Source: Sedimentisphaerales bacterium | GTDB lineage: Bacteria; Planctomycetota; Phycisphaerae; Sedimentisphaerales; Anaerobacaceae | Direction of reading: 5' to 3' | NCBI GenBank assembly: GCA_016933985.1 | Contig: JAFGTU010000562.1 | Span: 1-9,696 of the forward strand | Length of the DNA stretch: 9,696 bases | Shown: positions 1 through 6,512 of the stretch, in pieces | Position numbering within the stretch: position 1 is the first letter of the stretch | Layout: each line of letters starts with the position of its first letter | The notes under the pieces: generated by a model | The model's database searches: none | Told to the model about the DNA's origin: nothing | Seen by the model: the letters and a program-made list of their open reading frames with translations, nothing else | Position numbers and translations under genes: made by a program

Positions 1-2141
1 AACAGGCAGTTTGTAAGATCGGCAGGGTCCTGCCAACCGGCGTAGTTCTTCATTCCGCCGCCGCTCTCGGCTGCGTTTCCAATGAACCGACATCTATCCA
101 TGTGCACCGGCCCTCCGTTCAACATTCCGCCGCCGCCGTTTTCGGCGCAGTTGGCGATGAACGTGCAGTCTTTTATGACTGCACTGTTTTGGTAGTGGCC
201 CTTGTAGATGCCGGCGCCGCTGTCCGTTCCGCTTGAGTAGTCGCCGTTGGCGTTTCCGCCGGTAATTATGAATCCATGCAGTGCAACATCCTGCGCATCC
301 TGGCCGATCTTTACGACGTGGAAGCTGTTCTCGCTTCTTGAGGCGTGTTCGAGCAGCTCGGCTGGGTCGGCAGGCGTCTGGTCATTACTGCTGAGGTCTC
401 CGGTCAGGATGGTTCGGTATTCGTTGATATTACGGTCGTCCGGATTCGACGAGCCGAAGCCTGCATACCCGCCTTTTATGGTAATCTCACTGATAAGACC
501 AAAGCTTGCATTGCGGTCGCCTCTGGTGATTCCGTGGCCGAAGTCCGGCGCATAGAGGCCCTGTGCGACACGTATCTCCGCGCCGGCAGACGCGGCGGCG
601 AGTGCATTCTGCAAAGACGTAAAGGCATTCGCCCAGCTTGTTCCGTTATTTGCGCCGACGGCGGTGTCATCGACGTAGAACAAGCCCTGAAACTCGCGGA
701 CGCCCATATCGACAACCGGCGGCGTGCCGCTGCCGGTATCGGGTGTTTGAAGGTCGTCACTGAATCGTGCGAGGCCGGCAAAATCTGTCAGCAAAGTGGG
801 GGGAACAACTGAATTGTCGCCTGCGTCGATACATGCAGACCCTGTGGTCAATGAAAAATCATCATCTTCCGTCCCGAGGGTATCGTCGGGTCCGTCTGGA
901 TCGGCAAATAGCGGGTCGACGGGGGTATTGCCGGCGCCGGACCACCCGCCTTCTACGCAACTAAATAGTATCTGGTTGCAGGCGGGATCGTCGTTATAGA
1001 CTTGGCTCGGGTTGTTGGCCCAAAGGATGGTGTTGGTCGTGGTGACGCGGCTGTTGTCGAAGGAGGCGATGCCGCCGCCGCTATTGCCGTAAATTGTGCA
1101 GTTGATCAATTGGGCGTCTGATGTGTCATTGGAGACGGCGGCACCATTCTCGTCGGAGGCGTAGTTTGCCACGAAGAGGCAGTTGATGATTATTGCCGGG
1201 CTGCTGCTCGCGTTGGTGATACCGGCGCCACTGCGCGCCGAGTTGTTCGCGAAGGTGCAGTGGCTAAGGATGGGGCTGCTCTCTGACAAGTTGTTTATCC
1301 CGCCGCCATAGTAGCTTGCCGAGTTGCCGGTGAACGTGCAGCGAGAGAGGGTTGGCGCACAGCCGGAATTTGCCATGCCGGCTCCCCGGGCGGCTTGATT
1401 GTTGAGAAAAGTGCAGTTCTCCAGGACGGGATTACTGTTGTCGGTATTGTAGATGCCGCCGCCGCCCCAGGCGTGGTTATTCGTGAAGGTGCAGTCTGTC
1501 ACGGTCGGGCTGCTTCTTTCGTTCGTGATGCCGCCGCCAAAAGAGGCGCTCGGCATCGCGATGTTGTCGGCGAAGGTGCAGTTCTCGAAGGTGGGCGAAG
1601 AATCCTCATTATAAACTGCTCCGCCGCCGGTGTCGTCGTCGGTCGCTTCGTTGCCCTCGAACGTGCAGTCGATGAATTTGGGGCTGCTGTTTTGGCAAAG
1701 AACGGCTCCTCCCTTCCATGCCCTGCCGTTGGTTATCGTGAAGCCCTGGACAACAGACGTTTCGGTTTCGACGCTGTGGAAGTAAAACGCCCGATGCTCC
1801 TCGGAGGGTGTTCCGCCGCAGTCGATAGTGCAGGCGTCCGGGCCGTTGGCGCAGACAAGTCTGACGGCTTTGCCCTTGAAGTCCAGGTCGCGATTTCCAT
1901 CGCCGGCGTAAATTCCATCTCTGACCGCGACAACGCCGCCATTTGGGATTGCGTCCAGGGCCGCTTGGATTGTACGTTTGTAGCCGTCGGGCGCGGAGCA
2001 GTGGCTGTATTTTCCGGTCCAGGCGTCGTTGCCGCACAGGCCATTGACGAAGATATAGGGCGTTGCTGCGATTACAGCCGATGGCCAGATTCCGTAGAAC
2101 AATAATGCGATAACTACAGTGCTTTTCTTGCGACCGAACAT
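1..2141 (-). CDS. Secreted right-handed parallel beta-helix repeat protein, C-terminus beyond window
   Basis: The minus strand is open from ATG at 2141 to the left edge (713 complete codons, no stop), so the C-terminus is missing. Residues 1 to about 25 form a signal peptide (MFGRKK, then a hydrophobic stretch, likely cleavage after VIA). Residues 26-150 are a helix cap with 'TIQAALDAIPNGG' and 'DACTIDCGG'. Residues about 151-380 are eight beta-helix coils of the form SSP..xNCTF..N.A..GGGIxN. Residues about 410-487 form the linker 'DPLFADPDG...ACIDAGD...DMGVREF', resembling the choice-of-anchor Q region. A second module starts at 'FYVDDTAVGANNGTSWANAF' and again shows DCTF..N and GGG coils near the edge. 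Such proteins are usually surface or secreted; some act on or bind polysaccharides, but no catalytic residues are recognisable, so I assign no enzyme activity. The SD is weak (GAGAGA about 8 nt before ATG). The start is supported by the signal peptide. An anchor or sorting signal, if any, lies outside the window. Confidence 0.88.
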   Translation of the reverse strand, partial: MFGRKKSTVVIALLFYGIWPSAVIAATPYIFVNGLCGNDAWTGKYSHCSAPDGYKRTIQAALDAIPNGGVVAVRDGIYAGDGNRDLDFKGKAVRLVCANGPDACTIDCGGTPSEEHRAFYFHSVETETSVVQGFTITNGRAWKGGAVLCQNSSPKFIDCTFEGNEATDDDTGGGAVYNEDSSPTFENCTFADNIAMPSASFGGGITNERSSPTVTDCTFTNNHAWGGGGIYNTDNSNPVLENCTFLNNQAARGAGMANSGCAPTLSRCTFTGNSASYYGGGINNLSESSPILSHCTFANNSARSGAGITNASSSPAIIINCLFVANYASDENGAAVSNDTSDAQLINCTIYGNSGGGIASFDNSRVTTTNTILWANNPSQVYNDDPACNQILFSCVEGGWSGAGNTPVDPLFADPDGPDDTLGTEDDDFSLTTGSACIDAGDNSVVPPTLLTDFAGLARFSDDLQTPDTGSGTPPVVDMGVREFQGLFYVDDTAVGANNGTSWANAFTSLQNALAAASAGAEIRVAQGLYAPDFGHGITRGDRNASFGLISEITIKGGYAGFGSSNPDDRNINEYRTILTGDLSSNDQTPADPAELLEHASRSENSFHVVKIGQDAQDVALHGFIITGGNANGDYSSGTDSGAGIYKGHYQNSAVIKDCTFIANCAENGGGGMLNGGPVHMDRCRFIGNAAESGGGMKNYAGWQDPADLTNCL
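1060..1690 (-). repeat. Eight degenerate beta-helix coil repeats in the secreted protein
   Basis: Within the beta-helix gene, a unit of about 22-29 codons recurs eight times. Each begins near SSP (or SNP, CAP, SDA), continues to NCTF or a close variant followed by xxN, and ends in GGGI/GAGM-N. In coding order the Cys-Thr-Phe cores read DCTFEGN, NCTFADN, DCTFTNN, NCTFLNN, RCTFTGN, HCTFANN, NCLFVAN and NCTIYGN. The DNA copies are diverged, so this is a protein-level repeat and not a mobile or recombining DNA repeat. One Cys per coil at a fixed place and an Asn a few residues later are typical of stacked beta-helix ladders. The FxxN plus GG(A/G)I pairing also resembles chlamydial polymorphic outer-membrane protein repeats. 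Confidence 0.8.
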
Positions 2142-2452
2142 AGTGTTGTCTCTCAAATACAGTTGCTAATGAACAGTTTATCCCTGTGGTTATTCTGCGG
2201 GGTAGTGTGAAGCCGGGGGCAAATGGTCCAGCTGTTCTCGGTGTCACTTACACCAGGCCCGGCTGTTCGGCCGATTATCCCGGCGGCCACGCAAATCGTT
2301 GGAGCGTCGGCGGCATTTTCAACCGCAAACGGCGTCGCCAGGGCTGCGAGGGCTTTCCATCCTGCCCTTTAAGCTCTCATACTCTCCTCAGGTTAGCTCT
2401 GAAACAGTTGTTTTTTCTCGCCGGAAAGTTGCTTCGGAGGATTAGTTGCCTC
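2142..2452. other. 311-bp gap without a supportable gene
   Basis: This lies between the sigma gene stop and the beta-helix gene start, both on the minus strand. I find no promoter of good quality and no convincing terminator. A small inverted repeat GGTGT-CACTT-ACACC sits at 2240-2254. On the minus strand one frame is open from 2368 to a TGA at 2153-2155 (about 71 codons, ending 11 nt before the beta-helix ATG). It contains 'KALAALATPFAVENAADAPT' but has no ATG, so I do not call it a gene. It may be the untranslated leader of the beta-helix gene or an eroded coding piece. Confidence 0.5.
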
Positions 2453-4159
2453 TTACCAGCGAGCGTCCGAAAGTTTTACGAGCCAAGTAATTCCCAGCCG
2501 GTCCCTTCGCCATTTAGGAGGACTTTCTTGCCTCGGCGAGGCAAAGTCGTCCATGGCGGTCTCGGTGATCTCCTGGAGGTAAGTGAATTCGAGCTTGCCC
2601 TGGCGATTGCCATTTGCACCCAGTGATATAGATTCCACAACATCCTTCTCCATATCGATGTTGTAGATGAGTTCTGTTTGGCCGCAGTCGAGAGTAACCA
2701 GTGCGGTGTTCTGACCAGGCGTAAGTTCCGTCCGGAAGGGTACTTGATCCCGAGCGGCGTCTCTTCTGACGGTGTCTATAGTGTGCAGTCCCATCCAGGG
2801 TCGGGCCAACCCTTTGAAGAAAGCGCCGCCTTCGTAGGACGCCACGAGTTTTCCGCCTGCGTCGTAAACCCGTGCTTCGGTCCCGGTATCGACGAGCTTG
2901 AGCCTGTCGCCTACGGTCATTTTTAACCACGGGTAATCCCATTTGCTGGTCGCATAGACAAACGGGGTTCGTCCGGTTCCCGATACCTGCTCTCCTTTGA
3001 TTTGGCCCGAAACGGTGAAGAAGGTCCAGCCGCGCGTGTGCATCGCATCACGGGCGTCGATCATCCGCGTCCTGCTGGGCCAGTCGTAGAGAAAATACTG
3101 TTCGTCGAGCACGTTCAGGTTGCGGGTAATCTGCGAGTCGCGTGTGTCCTCATCTTGCTTGAGGATGACGAGCAGCCCTGCGCCATCGCTGTTGACATAC
3201 TGCATTGGCTCGGTTTGGGGCTGGGCGGCTGCAAGCGATTTGCGCATGACTGAATTATCCGTAGGCAGTCGCCATACCGCACCGTTGCTGTGCCAAGCGT
3301 GCTGATTCCTGATGAATACTGTGTTCTTGTCCCTGTCGAAAAAGTAATTTGCGCGTTCGTTTTGCAGCCACTGGCAGTAGGGTTGTCTGGCCCTCGCGTC
3401 CCATTTCAACAGGCGCATCATAACGGGCCCTCTTGTTCCTTCCGGGTAATAATGCCAGTATTCGTGTATGCCGGGCGCTGCTTGGGGGATATCTGCGGCG
3501 ATTTGTGAGCTTATCGTCGATCCGTCAATAAGCGGCGCGGTCGGCTGGTCGGTGCCCGACCTGCTCGTGACCGCCGCAGTGCCGACTGAGATTGCGCCTG
3601 CCGCGGCAAGTGACAGAATGGCGGCTTTGCTTGTAGAAACCGCGGCGAGCCCGGCTGCCACACCCACCTTGGTCGTGGCAGCCGAAATCGCCAGTGTTTT
3701 CGCGGCAGCTTCACTCGGCGCGGTAATCTTGCCGAACAAGACCATTGCGGCAAGGAACGCCCCCCCGCCGAATCCGTGCCGCGAAAGTTGCTTTTGTAGA
3801 GACCGCTTGGCGCGGTAGAATTGCACTTTCGCAGCAAATTCGCTGCACTGGAGGCAGTGCGCTATGTGTTCGTACTCCATATTCCTGTAGCAGCGCAGGG
3901 TTAAAACGGCCCGGTGCCGGGGCTTGAGCCGCCGCATCGCCGAGAATATGATATCACTCAATTCCCGGCTTACGGCGTCGGCCAGAACTTGCTGGCCGGC
4001 GTCTGGGGCATCTTCATCGCCCATGTTCGACAGGGACAAAGCTTTCGGATTTGGGTATTGCTCTTTTCCGCGGCCAATACGCAATTTGTTGAGGGCTGTG
4101 TCAAACAGCCGGGGCCAGAAGCGGTTGGCCTTATTCGGTTTGCCCGAAAACTTGATCAT
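2453..4159 (-). CDS. ECF-like sigma factor (region 4) fused to hydrophobic segments and a large C-terminal domain
   Basis: Read from ATG at 4159 this encodes 568 residues. The same frame is open back to TTG at 4183, but ATG 4159 has AAGGAG 13 nt upstream (4173-4178). The N-terminus 'MIKFSGKPNKANRFWPRLFD' followed by TALNKL matches the end of sigma-70 region 2 (F.g....fWpwLf.iA.N.l). Residues about 67-122 are region 4, with 'MRRLKPRHRAVLTLRCYRNM' and the helix-turn-helix EYEHIAHCLQCSEFAAKVQFYRAKRSL. Two Ala/Gly-rich hydrophobic stretches follow (about 130-143 and 166-198). About 370 residues rich in Trp and Tyr come next, which I do not recognise; they may resemble LolA-type lipoprotein-sorting domains, but that is weak. 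The layout suggests a membrane-tethered sigma factor with a sensing domain outside. Most of region 2 is missing from this frame and lies upstream in another frame (4131-4442), so as sequenced the protein probably could not bind core polymerase or the -10 element normally. Confidence 0.75.
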   Translation of the reverse strand: MIKFSGKPNKANRFWPRLFDTALNKLRIGRGKEQYPNPKALSLSNMGDEDAPDAGQQVLADAVSRELSDIIFSAMRRLKPRHRAVLTLRCYRNMEYEHIAHCLQCSEFAAKVQFYRAKRSLQKQLSRHGFGGGAFLAAMVLFGKITAPSEAAAKTLAISAATTKVGVAAGLAAVSTSKAAILSLAAAGAISVGTAAVTSRSGTDQPTAPLIDGSTISSQIAADIPQAAPGIHEYWHYYPEGTRGPVMMRLLKWDARARQPYCQWLQNERANYFFDRDKNTVFIRNQHAWHSNGAVWRLPTDNSVMRKSLAAAQPQTEPMQYVNSDGAGLLVILKQDEDTRDSQITRNLNVLDEQYFLYDWPSRTRMIDARDAMHTRGWTFFTVSGQIKGEQVSGTGRTPFVYATSKWDYPWLKMTVGDRLKLVDTGTEARVYDAGGKLVASYEGGAFFKGLARPWMGLHTIDTVRRDAARDQVPFRTELTPGQNTALVTLDCGQTELIYNIDMEKDVVESISLGANGNRQGKLEFTYLQEITETAMDDFASPRQESPPKWRRDRLGITWLVKLSDARW

Positions 4160-4442
4160 CTTGAAAAAAACACTCCTTGACAATGTCCTGTGTCGAACCA
4201 GGCCACAGCGTCAGAGAGGACATCTGCGCGTATTCAATTTCTTCCTCTGCCACTGCGCTGACGCGGTCAAGCCATTTCCGGCACCGGGCCAGGCTCGTTC
4301 TAACTTTCTGCACTGAACTGCATCTAAGGTTCTGCGCATTTAATACAATCACCCTCTTGATGCGCGACGCAGGTCGTAAGTAACGCCTTTTTTTCAGGAT
4401 TTTTAAGAAATGTTGAAAATTCTCCGTCGAATCGCCTTCCAT
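4131..4442 (-). pseudogene. N-terminal sigma region-2 fragment, out of frame with the main sigma ORF
   Basis: This 103-codon frame overlaps the start of the sigma ORF. Its second half reads 'ARCRKWLDRVSAVAEEEIEY', then AQMSSLTLWPGSTQDIVKECFF. The last part fits sigma-70 region 2.1-2.2 (AeDivQEvFlk). At the 7-T run (4164-4170) this frame goes to FFQDDQVFGQTE-stop. Skipping one T gives CFFKMIKFSGKPNKANRFWP, the expected continuation in the main sigma ORF. Residues before about 43 (basic, RRYLRPASRIKRV) look less like a protein. The real start is uncertain: ATG 4442 has only AAGG 13 nt upstream, and GTG 4313 is an alternative without an SD. Either the gene is split by a frameshift mutation, the base call is wrong, or slippage on the T run joins the parts. 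Confidence 0.55.
4164..4170 (-). other. Seven-T run at the frame break of the sigma gene
   Basis: On the coding strand the sequence is AAGGAGTG followed by seven T and CAAGATG. The upstream frame gives K-E-C-F-F-Q; with six T it gives K-E-C-F-F-K-M-I-K-F and enters the downstream sigma frame. Runs of this kind are prone to sequencing indels, replication slippage and polymerase slippage. The sequence alone does not tell which applies. Confidence 0.6.
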
Positions 4443-4449
4443 CAGTCAT
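4324..4449 (-). CDS. Possible 41-residue peptide with a Cys/His metal-binding pattern
   Basis: ATG at 4449 has AAGG six nt upstream and the frame runs 41 codons to TAG at 4324-4326. It begins 'MTDGRRFDGEFSTFLKNPEK' and ends KALLTTCVAHQEGDCIKCAEP. The C-terminal C-x2-H-x4-C-x2-C could bind zinc and loosely recalls the H-x3-C-x2-C of zinc-binding anti-sigma factors, although the spacing differs. It lies directly upstream of the sigma region-2 fragment, on the same strand and in yet another frame. It could be a small regulator or leader peptide of the sigma gene, or the true N-terminus of that sigma protein cut off by a second frameshift. It overlaps the upper part of the 4131-4442 frame and looks the more protein-like of the two. 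Its small size makes chance a real alternative. Confidence 0.35.
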   Translation of the reverse strand: MTDGRRFDGEFSTFLKNPEKKALLTTCVAHQEGDCIKCAEP

Positions 4450-4573
4450 ATCGTACCTTGTTATAAAAGGAATGCTGGCTTGTAAGCTCTTGTCATTTAA
4501 GCACTTAAGTTAATTCCGGGCCGATGTTGCATCAATCCGCTCCTGCTGAAAAACTGATGGGAAATCAATATTC
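4450..4573. promoter_or_regulatory. Divergent spacer with a small inverted repeat; promoter not resolved
   Basis: This 124-bp AT-richer spacer lies between the minus-strand sigma region and the plus-strand lyase fragment. It must hold the sigma promoter if transcription starts nearby. An inverted repeat TTAAG-CA-CTTAA lies at 4497-4508. On the minus strand CTTACA (4486-4481) and TATAAC (4465-4460) are only 15 bp apart, and the -10 would overlap the SD of the 41-residue ORF, so I do not assign a promoter. No SD precedes the plus-strand ATG at 4574. Confidence 0.25.
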
Positions 4574-4966
4574 ATGGTAGATTGTCTGAGACAAGACGGT
4601 CGACGGATGCGCTCCGAGGCGGAGAAGACAGACGATGCATACTACCGCAAGTTCAAAGACGGAATTCCCGCCGATGCGGACCGCAATATTACCCTCTACC
4701 CCGGAGTGTATGGAGAAGTCGTTTCCTTGTTGACAGCGGCGTATCGTATTACAGGGGATCAACGCTTCCTCAAACGTGCGACTGCCCTGGCGGATGAATC
4801 GCTTGTTTTGTTCTGGGACAACGGGCCGTTGCCCCGCTGCAGTTCACGCGGCGACCACTACGAGGCTATTACAAGGGCCGATACGCTCGCATTGTCTTTA
4901 TTGGAGTTACGGTCGGTTCGCAAATCTCCCTACAAGCCCCTGGTCTTCTCGTGGATAGACCGTTGA
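4574..4966 (+). pseudogene. C-terminal fragment of a pectate-lyase-like / alpha-barrel sugar-processing enzyme
   Basis: This frame encodes 130 residues that look like the end of a larger enzyme. It contains 'DDAYYRKFKDGIPADADRNI', then YPGVYGEVVSLLTAAYRITGDQRFLKRA, then PLPRCSSRGDHYEAITRADTLALSLLEL, ending FSWIDR. The alternating helices and the SR.DHYEAIT.aDTLAL.LLEL signature recall proteins annotated as pectate lyases or (alpha/alpha) barrel enzymes in Planctomycetota. That family call rests on memory of the pattern and is moderate. The frame opens right after a TGA at 4547-4549. It has no SD before ATG 4574, no signal peptide and no N-terminal catalytic part, so it is probably a non-functional remnant left by a deletion or rearrangement near 4550-4574. 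A short intact protein is less likely. Confidence 0.5.
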
Positions 4967-5045
4967 GAAAGCACAGATGACGTCTCGGTACGCCGCTTCT
5001 AAATCTATTGCTCCCGTCATAGATTCTGCTATCATAATCCCCGAA

Positions 5046-5064
5046 GACCGGCCTTCAGGCCGTC
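5046..5064 (+). terminator. GC-rich hairpin, possible weak terminator
   Basis: CGGCC-TTCA-GGCCG forms a five-pair stem (5049-5053 with 5058-5062), extendable by A-T and G-C pairs past one bulged C. It is followed by TTGCATTTT, a broken T tract. It lies 80 bp after the lyase fragment and could end transcription from the left before the oxidoreductase promoter. The poor T tract keeps confidence low. Confidence 0.35.
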
Positions 5065-5104
5065 TTGCATTTTGGCTTTGACTGCAAGAGTGGTTCACAG
5101 GCAG

Positions 5105-5121
5105 GGTGTGCACTGCACACC
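5105..5121. promoter_or_regulatory. Perfect 8+1+8 bp palindrome, operator candidate
   Basis: GGTGTGCA-C-TGCACACC is a perfect inverted repeat with a one-base centre. It ends 7 bp before the -35 candidate of the oxidoreductase, centred about 51 bp upstream of the predicted transcription start, a position typical of activator sites. TTTTGCTTT follows, so in RNA it could instead act as a terminator hairpin (7-bp stem, ACT loop). Both readings are inference; the symmetry is seen directly. Confidence 0.45.
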
Positions 5122-5128
5122 TTTTGCT

Positions 5129-5157
5129 TTGATATTGGATTCTGTACACCATATAGA
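5129..5157 (+). promoter_or_regulatory. Candidate sigma-70-type promoter of the oxidoreductase
   Basis: TTGATA (5129-5134, five of six to TTGACA) and TATAGA (5152-5157, four of six to TATAAT) are separated by exactly 17 bp. Transcription would start near 5164, giving a leader of only about 12 nt with the AGGAG at its 5' end. That very short leader is the main reason for doubt. Confidence 0.35.
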
Positions 5158-5164
5158 TTCTATC

Positions 5165-5169
5165 AGGAG
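5165..5169 (+). promoter_or_regulatory. Ribosome binding site that sets the oxidoreductase start at 5176
   Basis: AGGAG lies six nt before ATG 5176. The frame is also open upstream to TTG 5065, but that extension crosses the palindrome and promoter and would bury the Tat signal. The start at 5176 puts the twin-arginine motif at residues 9-10, as expected. Confidence 0.8.
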
Positions 5170-5175
5170 ATTGTC

Positions 5176-6462
5176 ATGAAAGACCAACGTTTGATAACTC
5201 GAAGAGGCTTCTTGGGTCGGACCGCTATGGTAGCCGGCTCAGCCTTGGCCCTTCCGACTATTGTTCCCTCATCGGTATTCGGCGCAAATGCCCCGAGTAA
5301 CCGCATCGTCATGGGCGCTATCGGCGTCGGCTCCCAGGGGACCGGCGATATGCAGGGATTCCTCTCCAACAGCGGAGTTCAAATGGTGGCCGCGTGCGAT
5401 GTCGATAGGGGCCACCGCGACCAGGCAAAGCGAATAATCGATGGGAAATATAAGAACAAAGACTGCAAAACGTATCTTGACTTTCGCGAGCTGATAGGCC
5501 GAGGCGACCTCGACGCCGTCCAGCTTGCTTTGCCAGACCACTGGCACGCCTTGCCTGCGATAGCCGCGGCAAGGGCGGGCCTCGATATCCACGGTCAAAA
5601 ACCCTTCGCCCGCTCCATCCGCGAGGGTCGGGCGATAGTCGAAGCCGTCGAACGCCATGGCAGGGTCTGGCAGACTGGAAGCCAGCAACGCTCCGACTAC
5701 AATTTCCGTCGGGCCTGCGAGCTTGTCCGCAACGGAAGGATCGGAAAAGTCCTCAAGATAGAAGTGGGCCTGCCCACCGGTGGTGGCACCGACGTTAAGC
5801 AAGTCGCCCAGGTCCCCGAAGGACTCGACTGGGACTGGTGGCTCGGCCCCGCCCCCTGGGCCCCCTATAGAGGAGTCTGCCACTGGGACTGGCGATGGAT
5901 TATGGACTACTCCGGCGGACAGCTTACCGACTGGGCCGGCCACCATATCGACATCGCGCATTGGGGCATGGGCTGGGACCGCACCGGGCCGGTCGAAATC
6001 CAGGGCAAAGGTGAATACCCCACCGACGGACTCTACAATGTCCCCACCGCCTACAGATTCGACTGCAAATACGCTAACGGCATCGTCCTTACCGTCGCCA
6101 ACAACCAGCAGCTTACACAGGGCGCCAAGTGGTACGGCGAAAAAGGCTGGATACTCGTTAATCGCGGCGGCCTATACGCCGAACCCGCTGAAATCCTCAA
6201 GGAAGTCATCGGTCCGGGCGAAATAAGGCTCTACGAAAGCAACGACCACAAGCAGAACTTCCTCGACTGCGTCAAGAGCAGAAAGCTGACTATCTGCCCC
6301 GCGGAGGTCGGCCACCGCTCGATAAGCGTCGGGTTGCTCGGCGAAATCGCCATGCTCACCGGCAGGAAGATCAAATGGAATCCCGACACCGAAGAGATAA
6401 TCGGCGACGACGCGGCAAGCGCGCTGCTCGGCAGGTCGTACCGAGAGCCCTGGGTGCTCTAA
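5176..6462 (+). CDS. Tat-exported Gfo/Idh/MocA family oxidoreductase
   Basis: The 428-residue protein starts with a Tat signal: T-R-R-G-F-L-G at 8-14, a hydrophobic stretch at 17-30 and likely cleavage near VFGA (34-37). The Rossmann domain follows, with G-V-G-S-Q-G at 50-55 and acidic D75/D77 at the second beta strand end. PDHWHALP lies at 120-127. The C-terminal domain has WWLGPAPWAPY and 'GGQLTDWAGHHIDIAHWGMG' (about 247-266), with the paired His typical of the catalytic region. The length suits the planctomycete exported subfamily. These enzymes oxidise or reduce sugars and polyols with bound NAD(P); being Tat-exported, it would fold with its cofactor before crossing the membrane. The usual E-K-P nucleotide-site motif reads Q-K-P here (141-143). 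The next gene, 50 bp downstream, is DUF1080-ThuA, suggesting C3 oxidation of a glycoside. The substrate is unknown. Confidence 0.92.
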   Translation: MKDQRLITRRGFLGRTAMVAGSALALPTIVPSSVFGANAPSNRIVMGAIGVGSQGTGDMQGFLSNSGVQMVAACDVDRGHRDQAKRIIDGKYKNKDCKTYLDFRELIGRGDLDAVQLALPDHWHALPAIAAARAGLDIHGQKPFARSIREGRAIVEAVERHGRVWQTGSQQRSDYNFRRACELVRNGRIGKVLKIEVGLPTGGGTDVKQVAQVPEGLDWDWWLGPAPWAPYRGVCHWDWRWIMDYSGGQLTDWAGHHIDIAHWGMGWDRTGPVEIQGKGEYPTDGLYNVPTAYRFDCKYANGIVLTVANNQQLTQGAKWYGEKGWILVNRGGLYAEPAEILKEVIGPGEIRLYESNDHKQNFLDCVKSRKLTICPAEVGHRSISVGLLGEIAMLTGRKIKWNPDTEEIIGDDAASALLGRSYREPWVL

Positions 6463-6512
6463 CCTCGACGAAAGACAGCTCACCCGAAAACAAGACCATA
6501 AGGAGCAACATA

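Noticed and set aside
1060..1690. CRISPR-like or tandem DNA repeat
   Set aside because: The periodicity is at the protein level with diverged codons and no constant direct repeat or unique spacers.
1395..2105. 236-codon plus-strand open frame
   Set aside because: It is antisense to the beta-helix gene, whose frame is continuous with a signal peptide and repeats. The plus-strand translation has no domain pattern and arises from the GC-rich complement.
2240..2254. GGTGT-CACTT-ACACC as a second copy of the 5105-5121 operator
   Set aside because: Only the outer five bases of each arm match; the inner bases and spacing differ, so a shared site is not supported.
4460..4486. Minus-strand promoter CTTACA-15-TATAAC upstream of the sigma region
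   Set aside because: The spacer is short, the -35 matches only four of six, and the start would fall downstream of the SD at 4456-4459.
5065..5175. Upstream TTG start for the oxidoreductase
   Set aside because: It would add 37 Cys/Phe-rich residues across the palindrome and promoter and place the Tat motif internally; ATG 5176 has AGGAG at proper spacing.
5269..5961. 230-codon minus-strand open frame
   Set aside because: It lies wholly antisense to the Gfo/Idh/MocA gene, which has clear family motifs in the opposite strand.
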